The notes beneath the pieces are model-generated. The model worked only from the letters and a program-made list of their open reading frames with translations, searched no databases and was not told the origin of the DNA. The translations under genes and the position numbers were made by a program. A stretch of 64,000 nt of DNA from Verrucomicrobiaceae bacterium (lineage in GTDB: Bacteria; Verrucomicrobiota; Verrucomicrobiia; Chthoniobacterales; JAATET01): contig JAIYAZ010000068.1 in NCBI GenBank assembly GCA_027488755.1, forward strand, positions 41,660 to 105,659. Direction: 5' to 3'. Positions 27,755-36,898 of the stretch are shown one piece after another. Position 1 is the first letter of the stretch. The number at the start of each line of letters is the position of its first letter.

Positions 27755-28611
27755 GCACCGAACGCCTCGATCGCCTCCGCCGCGAGGGTGGGTGGTTTCC
27801 GCTGTCGGACCGCGTCCGGCTCCGTCTTACCGGGGCGGACCGCGTGCGTTACCTCAACGGCCAGGTCACCAACGACGTGCGCCGCCTCACGCCCGGCGGC
27901 CCGGCGCAGCTCGCCTGCGTGCTATCCGCGCGGGGCAAGCTCGATGCCGTGGCCTGGATCTGGTCCGAGCCCGAGGCGCTCGTGGTCGACGTTGAGGCGG
28001 ATCTGGGCGAGGCACTGGCCACGCGCCTGGAGCGTTACATCGTGGCGGATGACGTCGCGCTCGAGGTGCTTCCGCCGGTGGCCGAGATTCACATTTTTGG
28101 CGCGGCGGCCACTGAGCTTTCCGGCCGACGTATCGGCCGGCTTGATGAGACCGGCGTGGACGGGACGGCGGTTACTGGCGATCTCCTTGAGGCTACGCCC
28201 GCGGAAGTCGAGCGCCTGCGCATCGAGTTTGGCCGGCCGAAATGGGGCGCGGAGCTCGGCCCCGACACCCTCCCGGCCGAGGCGGGCCTCGACGAAACCG
28301 CGGTGGATTTTTTCAAGGGCTGCTACATCGGGCAGGAGGTCGTGTCCCGCGTGCGCAGCGTGGGCCATGCGAACCGCGCGCTGCGCCGTTTCGAGGTCAG
28401 CCAGGGGGCCCCGCCCGCCGTGGGCGCGGAATTTTTTGTCCCCGGCGAGACCGGGCGCCCGGCGGCGGTGGTCACGTCCGTGGACTTTGCCTTGGCCCCG
28501 ACCATCGGGCTCTGTTACATCAGGCGCGGAACCAGCGAAGGCGCCCGGCTCACCCCGGGCGACGGCTCTGCTTCCATCCAACTCCGCCCGCCCGACCGAC
28601 CGCATGTATAG
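27751..28611 (+). CDS. ygfZ: YgfZ/GcvT-like folate-binding protein
   Basis: 286 residues from ATG 27751. GcvT-like fold: GADRVRYLNGQVTNDVR near the start, RYIVADDVALE in the middle, and the YgfZ signature KGCYIGQEVVSR (about 190) with its invariant Cys. YgfZ/IBA57 proteins use tetrahydrofolate to support repair or assembly of certain [4Fe-4S] proteins, and are not aminomethyltransferases. The ATGA overlap with the upstream dehydrogenase and the 8-bp overlap with the cyclophilin gene indicate a three-gene coupled run. Confidence 0.9.
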   Translation: MSTERLDRLRREGGWFPLSDRVRLRLTGADRVRYLNGQVTNDVRRLTPGGPAQLACVLSARGKLDAVAWIWSEPEALVVDVEADLGEALATRLERYIVADDVALEVLPPVAEIHIFGAAATELSGRRIGRLDETGVDGTAVTGDLLEATPAEVERLRIEFGRPKWGAELGPDTLPAEAGLDETAVDFFKGCYIGQEVVSRVRSVGHANRALRRFEVSQGAPPAVGAEFFVPGETGRPAAVVTSVDFALAPTIGLCYIRRGTSEGARLTPGDGSASIQLRPPDRPHV

Positions 28612-29269
28612 AGCCCTTTCGATTTTTCTCGCGACCGCCCTGCTCGCCACCGGTTGCGCCAGCCGCCAGCCCGCCGCCAGCCGGCTGCCGATCACCCCGG
28701 CCGGGCCGACCAAGCCCACCGCACCCATTGGCCCGGATGTCGCCGTCATGCTCATCAAAATCGGCCGCGAGAAGCAACCGCAGCGGGTCGTGATCGGGCT
28801 CTACGAGGACGCCGCGCCCCTGGCCGTGGCGAACTTGCGCGAATTGTCCCGGCGCCGGTTCTACAACGGCATGCGCTTCCACCGCGTGTTTGAAAACTAC
28901 CTCGTGCAGACCGGCGATCCCTACAGCCGCCGCGGCGACAGCGACCGCTCCGGCACCGGCGGACCGGGTTACACCGTGCCCGCCGAGATCAAGCGCAAGC
29001 ACATCCGCGGCGCGGTGGCCGCCTCCCGCCTCGAGGACAAGGTGAACCCCACGCGCGCGTCGAACGGCAGCCAGTTTTACATCACGCTCCAGGCCATTCC
29101 GCAGCTCGACGGGAAATACACCGTCTTCGGCGAGGTCATCGAAGGCATCGAGGTGCTCGACTACATCAGCGGGCGGCCCGTAAATAGCAACGATTTCCCC
29201 TTGGAAAAAATTGTGATTACGTCTATCAAGATCGTCCCTCGCGAATTGGCCGACGCCGTCACGAGATAG
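28604..29269 (+). CDS. Lipoprotein cyclophilin-type peptidyl-prolyl isomerase
   Basis: 221 residues from ATG 28604, overlapping the YgfZ-like stop by 8 bp. Lipobox LATGC (Cys18), then a Pro-rich linker, then a cyclophilin domain: IGLYEDAAPLAVANLREL, FYNGMRFHRVFENYLVQTGDP (active-site Arg and Phe, written in part), NGSQFYITLQ, LDGKYTVFGEVIEGIEVLD. It isomerises X-Pro bonds in the periplasm, at the membrane. It is the second periplasmic PPIase in this neighbourhood, after the parvulin. Confidence 0.92.
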   Translation: MYRALSIFLATALLATGCASRQPAASRLPITPAGPTKPTAPIGPDVAVMLIKIGREKQPQRVVIGLYEDAAPLAVANLRELSRRRFYNGMRFHRVFENYLVQTGDPYSRRGDSDRSGTGGPGYTVPAEIKRKHIRGAVAASRLEDKVNPTRASNGSQFYITLQAIPQLDGKYTVFGEVIEGIEVLDYISGRPVNSNDFPLEKIVITSIKIVPRELADAVTR

Positions 29270-29293
29270 CCGAACCCAAGGCTGTAAATTTAC

Positions 29294-29375
29294 GGGTAGG
29301 TTCCGGAGTGGCCAAACGGGGTGGACTGTAAATCCACTGGCATTGCCTTCACAGGTTCGAATCCTGTCCTGCCCA
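29294..29375 (+). tRNA. tRNA-Tyr (anticodon GUA)
   Basis: 82-nt class II tRNA: acceptor GGGTAGG/CCTGCCC, discriminator A, anticodon loop CTGTAAA (GTA), variable arm around GCATTGCC, T-loop GGTTCGAATCC. CCA is not encoded; the next bases are ATTTT. The last 16 bases recur 105 bp downstream. Confidence 0.95.
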
Positions 29376-29485
29376 ATTTTCTTCGCGCCAGCGAACTGGC
29401 CTCGTCCTGACAGGATGAGAACGCAGTTTGAGCCGAAGCGCGAAGCGCGGAGACCGGCGCAGCCAATCATGTCCTGCCCAATTTT
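29360..29485. repeat. Direct repeat of the tRNA-Tyr 3' end (21 bp, 105 bp apart)
   Basis: Copy 1 is 29360-29380 (end of the T-arm, acceptor strand and following ATTTT). Copy 2 is 29465-29485, with one mismatch (C to A at position 5). The 84 bp between them hold no gene. A short hairpin (29401-29419, stem CTCGTCC/GGATGAG) is the only structure I see. It could be a trace of tRNA-targeted integration or a slipped duplication. Confidence 0.7.
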
Positions 29486-29618
29486 TTCTCGTCTGCCCGT
29501 TTGGGTGCGAGGAAAGGCGTGAAATTCCCGCGCGCAATCGGTTAAATCTCTCCGCATCGGGTCCGCATTCCTCCCCCCAGGTAGGCGAGCGGACCCGCCC
29601 ACGTTCCCCCGAACCCGC

Positions 29619-30668
29619 GTGAAGAAACTCGCCCCCGTCCTTGCCGTTGTCGTTTTGATTGCCTGCATCGCGGGGGGCTGGGGGCTGGCGCATCGTCCGG
29701 CCGGAGAGGACCGCCGCGGCGGGCTGCTTGTCGGGCTCTCGCTCGACACGCTCAAGGAGGAACGCTGGCAGGCCGACCGGAACAACTTCGTCAAACGCGT
29801 CGCCGAGCTCGGCGGCGAGACGCTCGTGCAGTCCGCCAGCGGGGACGACACGCGACAGATCAGCGACGTGCAGGCGCTCATCAGCCGCAAGGTGGACGTG
29901 CTCGTAATCGTTCCGCACAACGGCGCGGCGATGGCGAAGGCCGTGAACATGGCGCACGAGGCCGGCATCCCCGTCATCGCCTACGACCGCCTCATCACCG
30001 ACTGCGACCTCGATCTCTACGTCACCTTCGACAACGTGAAGGTCGGCCGCCTCCAGGCGCAGTATCTCGCCGACCGCCTGCCCGCCGGGCGGCCGCTGCG
30101 CCTCGTGCGCATTTACGGATCGAAGACCGACAACAACGCCTTCCTCTTCAAGCAGGGACAGGACGAGGTGCTCGCCCCGCTCATCAAGGCCGGGCGCGTC
30201 GAGGTCGTGCATGAGGATTGGGCCGCGGACTGGAAACCCGAGAACGCGAAAAAAATCACGAACGCCGCCATCACCAAGGCCGGGCGGAACATTGACGCCG
30301 TGCTCGCCTCCGCCGACGGCGTGGCGGGCGGCGCGATTCAGGCGCTTCTCGAGGAGGGGCTGGCGGGCAAGGTCATCGTCACCGGGCAGGACGCCGAGCT
30401 CGCCGCCTGCCAGCGCATCGTCAACGGCACGCAGGCCATGTCCATCTACAAGCCGCTCAAGCAGCTCGCGAACCGCGCGGCGGAGCTGGCGGTCGCCCTT
30501 GCGCGGCGGGAGCCGATTCTCACCCGCACCGGCATCAATAACGGCCGCACCGAGGTTCCCACCGTGCTGCTCGACATTCTCGTCGCCGACCAGGGCAACC
30601 TCGAAAGCACCGTCATCCGCGACGGCATGCACACCCGCGAGGCCATCTACCCGAACGCCCGCCCCTAA
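29619..30668 (+). CDS. Sugar ABC transporter substrate-binding lipoprotein (XylF-like)
   Basis: 349 residues from GTG 29619. The N-terminus has a hydrophobic signal with a lipobox LIAC (Cys16), so it is probably a membrane-anchored binding protein. Periplasmic-binding-protein I fold: VGLSLDTLKEERWQADRNNF, IVPHNGAAMAKAVNMAHEAGIPVIAYDRL (in part), LASADGVAGGAIQAL, VTGQDAELAACQRI and MSIYKPLKQL match the xylose-binding protein XylF closely. It delivers D-xylose or a similar pentose/hexose to the permease encoded downstream. 13 bp precede the next gene. Confidence 0.92.
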   Translation: MKKLAPVLAVVVLIACIAGGWGLAHRPAGEDRRGGLLVGLSLDTLKEERWQADRNNFVKRVAELGGETLVQSASGDDTRQISDVQALISRKVDVLVIVPHNGAAMAKAVNMAHEAGIPVIAYDRLITDCDLDLYVTFDNVKVGRLQAQYLADRLPAGRPLRLVRIYGSKTDNNAFLFKQGQDEVLAPLIKAGRVEVVHEDWAADWKPENAKKITNAAITKAGRNIDAVLASADGVAGGAIQALLEEGLAGKVIVTGQDAELAACQRIVNGTQAMSIYKPLKQLANRAAELAVALARREPILTRTGINNGRTEVPTVLLDILVADQGNLESTVIRDGMHTREAIYPNARP

Positions 30669-30680
30669 CCCGCTCCGCCC

Positions 30681-31178
30681 ATGTCCTCCCCGAGCAAATT
30701 CCCCGTCACGCTCCTGCTGCTGTCCGTGATTCTCAGCGTATTGACCGGGCTCGTCGTGGCCCGCAGCGGCGGGGAACGCGCGGCGGTCGCCGCCCGTCCC
30801 ACGTTGGTGCTGGCGGTGGATCCCGCGGCCGCGACCGCGCTGGGCTTTGATGCCGCGGCCTTCACCGCGGCGGCCGGGGAGGCGGGCGTGAACGTCGTGG
30901 CCGCTGCGCTGCCGGCCGGCGATCTCGCGGAACGCACGCGCGGGGCGCGGGTGGTGGTGCTCGTGGCCGCGCCCGGGATCGAGCCGGCCGTGGACGCGGG
31001 AGCCTTTGTCGTTGCCGCCGGGAACGTGCTGCCGGGGGCGGAGCTGTTCGTTCCGGCGGGCGAAAACCTGACGGCTCGCACCGCCGCGGCCGCCGCCCGG
31101 CTCGCGCTGGGCCGCCCGCTCATTGCCGCCGGTTTCACGCCCGATGGCGCGGGGACGATTCCGACCGTGACGCCATGA
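30681..31178 (+). CDS. Unknown membrane-anchored protein inside the sugar ABC operon
   Basis: 165 residues. One N-terminal hydrophobic helix (about 8-27, VTLLLLSVILSVLTGLVV) suggests a signal anchor. The rest is Ala/Val-rich with alternating short strands and helices (VVVLVAAPGIEPAV, AGNVLPGAELFVPAGENL, TARTAAAAARLALG), which loosely recalls half of a Rossmann or binding-protein lobe. No recognised domain. It sits between the XylF-like and XylG-like genes and overlaps the latter by 4 bp, so it is probably made with the transporter. An accessory or a decayed second binding protein are both possible. Confidence 0.7.
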   Translation: MSSPSKFPVTLLLLSVILSVLTGLVVARSGGERAAVAARPTLVLAVDPAAATALGFDAAAFTAAAGEAGVNVVAAALPAGDLAERTRGARVVVLVAAPGIEPAVDAGAFVVAAGNVLPGAELFVPAGENLTARTAAAAARLALGRPLIAAGFTPDGAGTIPTVTP

Positions 31179-32707
31179 GCGCCCCGCTTCTCGAGGCCCG
31201 CAACATCGTCAAGCGGTTCCCCGGCGTGGTGGCGCTGCGCGACGTAAGCTTCGCGCTGCGCGCGGGGGAGATTCATTCCCTCTGCGGCGAAAACGGCGCG
31301 GGCAAATCCACGCTCATCAAGCTGCTCTCGGGTCTGCACCCGCACGGCAGCTACGAGGGCGCGTTGTTTGTGGACGGGGCCGAGGCGCGGTTTCGTTCGC
31401 TCGCGGACGCCGAGCGGGCGGGCATCGCCGTCATTTACCAGGAGCTCGCCCTCGTGGAGGAAATGACCGTGGCCGAGAACATCTTTCTCGGCGCGGAGCC
31501 GCGCAACGCCCTCGGGCTCATCGACTGGCCGGCCGTCTACCGCGAATCGGCGCGGCTGCTGGAGCGGTTTGGCGTGGCGATTGCGCCGGCGGCGCGCGTC
31601 GCGGAGCTGGGCGTCGGGCAGAAGCAGTTGGTCGAGATCGTGAAGGCGCTCGCGAAAAAATCGCGCGTGCTCATCCTCGACGAGCCCACGGCCGCGCTGG
31701 CCGAACACGAGGTGCTCATCCTGCTCGACATCCTGCGGGACCTGCGCGCGCAGGGCATTGCGTGCATCTACATCTCGCACAAGCTCGACGAGGTGCTGGC
31801 CGTGTGCGACCGCATCACCGTCCTGCGCGACGGGGCGAGCATCACCACGCTGGAGGTCGCGGCGACGGACAAGGCCGACATCATTCGGCACATGGTCGGC
31901 CGCGAAATCACCGACCTGTTTCCGCGGCGGCCCTCGCCGGTGGGGGAGGCGCGCCTTGAGGTGAGCGGACTATCCGTGGTGGCGCGGGCGGGAGGACGGC
32001 CGATTCTACGCGACATCAGCTTCACGCTGCGGGCGGGGGAGGTGCTGGGTTTTGGCGGATTGATGGGCGCGGGCCGCACGGAGCTGCTCATGCATTTGTT
32101 CGGGCTGCTGGGGCGGCGCGTGGCGGGCGAGGTGCGGCTGGACGGCCGGCCGCTCGGCGCGGAGGCCCCGCCCGCGATCATCCGGCGCGGCATGGTGCTG
32201 GTGAGCGAGGACCGTCGGCGCTACGGGCTCATCCTTGACGCGCCCATCGGCTTCAACCTCTCGCTCTCCGCGCTCGGGGAATTCGCCCCGGCGGGCTGGA
32301 TCGACGAGGGCCGCGAGTTTCGCCGCAACGACGAACTCTTCCGCTCGCTGCGGGTGAAGGCCCCGACGCTGGAGGCCGTGGTGGGCAAGCTCTCGGGCGG
32401 CAACCAGCAGAAGGTCGTGCTCGGGAAGGCGCTGATGACCGATCCCAAGGTCATCTTCCTCGACGAGCCGACGCGCGGCATCGACGTGGGCGCGAAGCTG
32501 GAGATTTACGAAATCATCAATCAGCTCACTGCCGCCGGGAAGGCGGTTGTGCTCGTGTCCAGCGAGCTGCCGGAGCTGATGGGCATGAGCGACCGCATCC
32601 TCATGCTGCATGAGGGCCGCGTGGGCGGGGAGTTCCGCCGCGGCGAGGCGACGCCGGAGGATTTGCTGGCGGCCGCGATGGGCCAGACCGCCGTGACGCT
32701 CACCTGA
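31175..32707 (+). CDS. Sugar ABC transporter ATP-binding protein (XylG/RbsA-like, two ABC domains)
   Basis: 510 residues, the length of XylG/RbsA/MglA proteins. Domain 1: Walker A GENGAGKST at 38-46, signature region VGQKQLVEIVKAL, Walker B ILDEPTAAL. Domain 2 (from about 265) has the usual degenerate Walker A GLMGAGRTELL, intact signature LSGGNQQKVVLGK and LDEPTRGIDVG. It energises import by the permease whose gene starts 7 bp downstream. The family is specific for pentoses and hexoses. Confidence 0.95.
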   Translation: MSAPLLEARNIVKRFPGVVALRDVSFALRAGEIHSLCGENGAGKSTLIKLLSGLHPHGSYEGALFVDGAEARFRSLADAERAGIAVIYQELALVEEMTVAENIFLGAEPRNALGLIDWPAVYRESARLLERFGVAIAPAARVAELGVGQKQLVEIVKALAKKSRVLILDEPTAALAEHEVLILLDILRDLRAQGIACIYISHKLDEVLAVCDRITVLRDGASITTLEVAATDKADIIRHMVGREITDLFPRRPSPVGEARLEVSGLSVVARAGGRPILRDISFTLRAGEVLGFGGLMGAGRTELLMHLFGLLGRRVAGEVRLDGRPLGAEAPPAIIRRGMVLVSEDRRRYGLILDAPIGFNLSLSALGEFAPAGWIDEGREFRRNDELFRSLRVKAPTLEAVVGKLSGGNQQKVVLGKALMTDPKVIFLDEPTRGIDVGAKLEIYEIINQLTAAGKAVVLVSSELPELMGMSDRILMLHEGRVGGEFRRGEATPEDLLAAAMGQTAVTLT

Positions 32708-32714
32708 AATTTTT

Positions 32715-33839
32715 ATGCCGACGAAACTCTCCCTCCGGGACTTCTCCCTCGCGATCACGCTCGTGGCGTTGTGCGCGGTGTTTGCCAGCCTCTCGCCGCA
32801 GTTCCTCGGCGCGCGCAACCTCTCGCTGCTCCTCACGGAGTTGTCGATCACGGCCACGCTGGCGCTGGGCATGATGCTCATCATTCTCACGGGTAACATC
32901 GATCTTTCGGTGGGCAGCGGCGTCGGGTTGCTCGGCGGCATCGCGAGCGTGCTGGTGTTTCATTTCGGCTGGCCGGCCCCGGCGGCGCTTGGCGTGGGGC
33001 TGCTGGCGGGCCTGCTGATCTGGCTGCTGATGGGCACGATCATCGTGCGCGAGCGGGTGCCCTCGTTCATCATCACGTTGGGCGGACTGCTTGTTTTCAA
33101 GGGGCTGTTCTGGCTGGTGATCCAGAATGCGACCGTGCCGGTGGTGCCGGGCGGGCAGACGAATCTCTACTCGCTGCTGACGACGTATTACCTGCCGCCG
33201 GCGGCGAGCTTCGCGCTGGCGGGCGTGGTCGTGCTGCTGATGGTGATCGCCGCGGTGCGAGGTCGCCGGGCGCGACGGAGCTACGGCTTTGCGGTGGAGG
33301 ATGCCCCGACGTTGTTTCTGCGGCTGTTTGTCACGGCGCAGTTCATCTTTTTGATCGTGCTGGTGACGGCGCAATTCCGCGGCATTCCGCTGCCGGCGTT
33401 GATCCTCGGGGTGGTCGCGTTTGCGGTGCATGTGCTGACGACGCACACGCCGTTTGGCCGTTACCTTTACGCGATCGGCGGCAACGAGGAGGCCGCCGTT
33501 GTTTCGGGCATTCCCGTGAAGGCCGTGCTGATCGGGTCGTTTGGGATCATGGGTGTGATCGTGGCGATCACCGGATTCATGCAGACCGCGTATTCCGGCG
33601 CGTCGACGAGCACGGTGGGCGACCTGATGGAGCTCGACGCGATCGCGGCGTGCGTGATCGGCGGCGTGGCGCTCAAGGGCGGGCGCGGCACGGTGCTCGG
33701 CGTGCTGTTCGGCGCGCTGCTGATGGCGGTGCTGCTCAACGGCATGACGCTGCTGGCGGTGTCGCCGGAGTTCAAATTTATCGCGCGCGGCCTGGTGCTT
33801 TCGCTGGCCGTGTGGATGGACGTGAAGCTTGCGCGCTAG
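32715..33839 (+). CDS. Sugar ABC transporter permease (XylH/RbsC-like)
   Basis: 374 residues with about ten membrane helices. Family motifs: LALGMMLIILTGNIDLSVGSGVGL (in part), PSFIITLGGLLVFKGL, TPFGRYLYAIGGNEEAAVVSGIPV and the EAA-like loop with GASTSTVGDLMELDAIAACVIGG. XylH has the same insertion of a long loop before the RGRRARRSYGF region. It forms the membrane channel with the ATPase encoded just upstream. Its end overlaps the convergent Gfo/Idh gene by 4 bp. Confidence 0.93.
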   Translation: MPTKLSLRDFSLAITLVALCAVFASLSPQFLGARNLSLLLTELSITATLALGMMLIILTGNIDLSVGSGVGLLGGIASVLVFHFGWPAPAALGVGLLAGLLIWLLMGTIIVRERVPSFIITLGGLLVFKGLFWLVIQNATVPVVPGGQTNLYSLLTTYYLPPAASFALAGVVVLLMVIAAVRGRRARRSYGFAVEDAPTLFLRLFVTAQFIFLIVLVTAQFRGIPLPALILGVVAFAVHVLTTHTPFGRYLYAIGGNEEAAVVSGIPVKAVLIGSFGIMGVIVAITGFMQTAYSGASTSTVGDLMELDAIAACVIGGVALKGGRGTVLGVLFGALLMAVLLNGMTLLAVSPEFKFIARGLVLSLAVWMDVKLAR

Positions 33840-34984
33840 GCGCGGGGCAGCGGCACCCAGGCGCCGTGGCTGTGGACCACGGCGTCGATGAAGGCCATGC
33901 CCTCCACGCCGTCCTCGATGGTGGGAAATTCCACGTCGGCCGGGCGGGGTTCGCCGGCGAGGTCGGCGCGCAGGGCGCGAAAGACTTCGCGGTAGATGTT
34001 CGCGAAGGCCTCGAGGTAACCCTCGGGGTGGCCGGGCGGAATGCGGGTGAGGGCGGCGGCCTCGGGGCCGACGTAGGCGTTGCCGCGGCGCCAGATTTCG
34101 CGCGGGCGGTCGGGGTGTTTGACGATGAGCTCGTTGGGGTGCTCCTGGTGCCATTCGAGGCCGCCGGTTTCGCCGTAGACGCGGATGTTGAGGGCGTTCT
34201 CGTCGCCGACGCAGATTTGCGAGCAGTGGAGGACGCCCTTCGCGCCGCCTTCGTAGCGGAGGAGGATATTCGCGTCGTCGTCAAGGGCGCGGCCGGGCAC
34301 GAAGGTCGTGAGGTCGGCGCAGAGTTCGGTGATGCGGAGGCCGGTGAGAAAGCGGGCGAGGTTTTCGGCGTGGGTGCCGATGTCGCCCACGCAGCCGGCG
34401 GCGCCGGCGCGGGCGGGGTCCGTGCGCCAGGCGGCCTGCTTTTGGTCGGTGGCCTCAAGGTGGGTGGAGAGCCAGCCCTGGGAGTATTCGACGAGGACCT
34501 TGCGGACGGGGCCGATCGCGCCGGAGCGGATGAGGGCGCGGGCCTGGCGGACCATGGCGTTGCCGGTGTAGTTGTGGGTGAGGGCGAAGAGTTGGCCGGT
34601 GGTGTCGACGATGCGGCGGAGTTCCACGGCCTCGGCGAGGCTGAAGGTGGCGGGTTTGTCGCAGACGACGGCGAAGCCGGCTTCGAGGAAGCGTTTGGCG
34701 GGGGCGAAGTGCTGGTGGTTCGGCGTGACGATGACGACGAAGTCGAGGCGGTCGGCGGCGGGGCGCGCGGCTTCGGCGGTGGCCATTTCGTCGAAGGAGC
34801 CGTAGACGCGGTCGGGGGCGAGGAAGAGGTCGGCCCCGGAGGCGCGGGAGCGGTCGGGGTCGGCGGAGAAGGCGCCGGCGACGAGCTCGGCCTGGCCGTC
34901 CATTTGCGCGGCGATGCGGTGGACGGCGCCGATGAAGGCGCCGCGGCCGCCGCCGATCATGCCAAAGCGAAGTTTGCGGGACAT
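33836..34984 (-). CDS. Gfo/Idh/MocA-family oxidoreductase
   Basis: 382 residues from ATG 34984. Rossmann motif [16 protein letters not shown], then [21 protein letters not shown], the catalytic-region [12 protein letters not shown] (Lys of the EKP-like motif), [12 protein letters not shown] and the C-terminal beta-sheet domain with [12 protein letters not shown] (active-site Asp and His). No signal peptide, so cytoplasmic. Family enzymes oxidise or reduce sugar hydroxyls with NAD(P). It is the last of ten minus-strand genes and follows the isomerase-like gene by 22 bp; the pair suggests stepwise conversion of a keto-sugar. Confidence 0.9.
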   Translation of the reverse strand: MSRKLRFGMIGGGRGAFIGAVHRIAAQMDGQAELVAGAFSADPDRSRASGADLFLAPDRVYGSFDEMATAEAARPAADRLDFVVIVTPNHQHFAPAKRFLEAGFAVVCDKPATFSLAEAVELRRIVDTTGQLFALTHNYTGNAMVRQARALIRSGAIGPVRKVLVEYSQGWLSTHLEATDQKQAAWRTDPARAGAAGCVGDIGTHAENLARFLTGLRITELCADLTTFVPGRALDDDANILLRYEGGAKGVLHCSQICVGDENALNIRVYGETGGLEWHQEHPNELIVKHPDRPREIWRRGNAYVGPEAAALTRIPPGHPEGYLEAFANIYREVFRALRADLAGEPRPADVEFPTIEDGVEGMAFIDAVVHSHGAWVPLPRA

Positions 34985-35006
34985 GGGTGGAGTTTTGGGG
35001 ATGGGG

Positions 35007-36032
35007 TTAGGCTTTTTCGAAGGCGGCGTCAAAGGCGCGGGCGCTGGGGGCGAAGTCGAGTCGTCGGACGAAGTCGGCGGCTTCGGTGCCGCCGTGGACG
35101 CGGTCCATGCGGATGTCCTCCCATTCGACGGAGAGCGGGCCGCGGTAGCCGATGTCGTTGAGGGCGACGATGATGTCCTCGAAGCGGATGTCGCCGCGGC
35201 CGGGGGAGCGGAAGTCCCAGTAGCGGCGGGTGTCGCCGAAGTCGGTGTGGCCGCCGAAGACGCCGACGGAGCCGTCGCCGTGGCCCCACCAGGCGTCCTT
35301 GATGTGGGCGTGGAAGATGCGGTCGGGGAAGGCGCGGAGGAACTGCACGTAATCGACGCCCTGGTAGGCGAGGTGGGAGGGGTCGTAGTTGAAACCGAAG
35401 CGGCGGTGGTGATTCACGGCGGCGAGGGCGCGTTGGGCGGAGGCGGTGTCAAAGGCGATCTCGGTGGGATGGACCTCAAGGGCGAAGTTGACGCCGGCGG
35501 CGTCGAAGGCGTCGAGGATGGGGGTCCAGCGTCGGGCGAAGTCGGCGAAGCCGGCGTCGAGGTAGGTCTGGCTGGTGGGCGGGAAGGCGTAGAGCGCGTG
35601 CCAGATGGAGGAGCCGGTGAAGCCGTTGACGACGGGCGGGATGGGGCCGGCGGGGCGGAGGGCGAAGAAGGCGGCGGCGGCGCGGGCGGTGGCGATCATT
35701 TCGGCGGCGGCGCGCTGGCGGACGCCCTCGGGGTCACCGTCGCCCCAGATCGTGGGGGAGAGGATGGCGCGGTGGCGTTCGTCGATGCGGTCGCAGACGG
35801 CCTGGCCGACGAGGTGACTGGAGATGGCGGAGCAGGTGAGGTCGTGCTGTTCGAGGAGAGCCCATTTGTCGCGGAGGTAGGATTCCGAGGCGAGGGCGGC
35901 GGTGACGTCGAAGTGGTCGCCCCAGCAGGCGAGTTCCACGCCGTCGTAGCCCATGGATTTCACGAGCGGGGCGAGTTCGGCGAGGGGGAGGTCGGCCCAT
36001 TGGCCGGTGAAGAGGGTGACGGGTCGTTTCAT
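35007..36032 (-). CDS. TIM-barrel sugar phosphate isomerase/epimerase (xylose isomerase-like, AP-endonuclease 2 fold)
   Basis: 341 residues from ATG 36032. The open frame continues far upstream but that part is antisense to the next genes. Barrel motifs: [15 protein letters not shown] near the start, [13 protein letters not shown] with metal-binding Glu, [13 protein letters not shown] (Asp/His ligands), [10 protein letters not shown] and [13 protein letters not shown] (last Glu ligand). The family epimerises or isomerises keto-sugars with a divalent metal. The start overlaps the ApbE stop by 4 bp. In Gfo/Idh-rich loci such proteins often act on 3-keto-sugars; the substrate here is inferred only. 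Confidence 0.88.
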   Translation of the reverse strand: MKRPVTLFTGQWADLPLAELAPLVKSMGYDGVELACWGDHFDVTAALASESYLRDKWALLEQHDLTCSAISSHLVGQAVCDRIDERHRAILSPTIWGDGDPEGVRQRAAAEMIATARAAAAFFALRPAGPIPPVVNGFTGSSIWHALYAFPPTSQTYLDAGFADFARRWTPILDAFDAAGVNFALEVHPTEIAFDTASAQRALAAVNHHRRFGFNYDPSHLAYQGVDYVQFLRAFPDRIFHAHIKDAWWGHGDGSVGVFGGHTDFGDTRRYWDFRSPGRGDIRFEDIIVALNDIGYRGPLSVEWEDIRMDRVHGGTEAADFVRRLDFAPSARAFDAAFEKA

Positions 36033-36898
36033 GGGTGGGATGAGGTGAGGGGGTGGCCGGAGCCAAAGAGCGGGAAGTCGCCGAAGCTTTCCAGCGCCTC
36101 GGGGCGTTGGGGGCTGGCGAGAAGGGCGGCGCCGACGCCGAGGCGCGCGGCGCAGACGGCGGTGATTTCGTCGCGATCGAGGAGCATCCAGGCGGTGGAG
36201 AGGGCGTCCGCGGCGGCGGCGGAGGGGGCGCTGGCCCAGGTGCGGAAGTAGGCGCTGGCGGGCGTGCCGTCGCGGGGGTCGAGGATGTGCGCGCCTTTGA
36301 CGGCGGTGCCGGAGGCCCCGAGGGCCTGGCGGTGGAGGCGGAGGCTTTGGCGGGGGGTAAGGCCGATTTCCCAGCCGGTGCCGTCGGGGGAGTCGAGCGC
36401 GAGGAGGCTGCTGCCGCCGGCGATGAGGAGGGCGTGGGTGAGCGACCATTCGCGGAGGATTTCCGCGGCGAGGTCGAGGGCGTAACCCTTGCCGAACGCG
36501 CCGAGGTCGAGGGCGACGGGCGCGGTCTCGCAGGCGACGCGGCGGCCGGCGGCGTGAAGCTGGAGGCGGCCGTCGGCGGGGGCGTTCGCCGCGAAGCGGG
36601 CGATGGCGGGGTCGAACGCGCCGCCGGTGAGGGCGGAGAGTTCGAGGGCCTGGAGGAGGGCGTCGAAGGTTTCCTCGGAGACGGGGAGGGATTCGCCGGG
36701 CGGGAGGCGGGCGAGGCGGGAAATTTCGCTGTCCTCGCGGAAGCGGGAGAGGCGGGCTTCGAGGTCGTCGACGCGGGCGAAGACCTCGCGGGCGGCCTGG
36801 GCGGCGTAGGCGGGTTCGGCTTCGGCGAGGCGGAGCTCGAACCAGGTGGCCATGGCTTCGTGCCGGAAGATCGCGAGGGTGGGGGCGGCGGCGGTCAT
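36029..36898 (-). CDS. apbE: FAD:protein FMN transferase (ApbE family)
   Basis: 289 residues from ATG 36898, overlapping the upstream gene by 4 bp. ApbE pieces: [73 protein letters not shown] and [11 protein letters not shown] with a late [18 protein letters not shown]. It lacks a signal peptide, unlike most exported ApbE proteins. ApbE attaches FMN to Thr/Ser of flavoproteins such as NqrB/C or RnfG-type carriers. No recognisable FMN-acceptor gene is in this run, so its target here is unknown. Confidence 0.9.
   Translation of the reverse strand: MTAAAPTLAIFRHEAMATWFELRLAEAEPAYAAQAAREVFARVDDLEARLSRFREDSEISRLARLPPGESLPVSEETFDALLQALELSALTGGAFDPAIARFAANAPADGRLQLHAAGRRVACETAPVALDLGAFGKGYALDLAAEILREWSLTHALLIAGGSSLLALDSPDGTGWEIGLTPRQSLRLHRQALGASGTAVKGAHILDPRDGTPASAYFRTWASAPSAAAADALSTAWMLLDRDEITAVCAARLGVGAALLASPQRPEALESFGDFPLFGSGHPLTSSHP

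Noticed and set aside
29376..29618. Integrated mobile element beside tRNA-Tyr
   Set aside because: No integrase or cargo fits between the two repeat copies (84 bp); only a scar or slippage can be argued.
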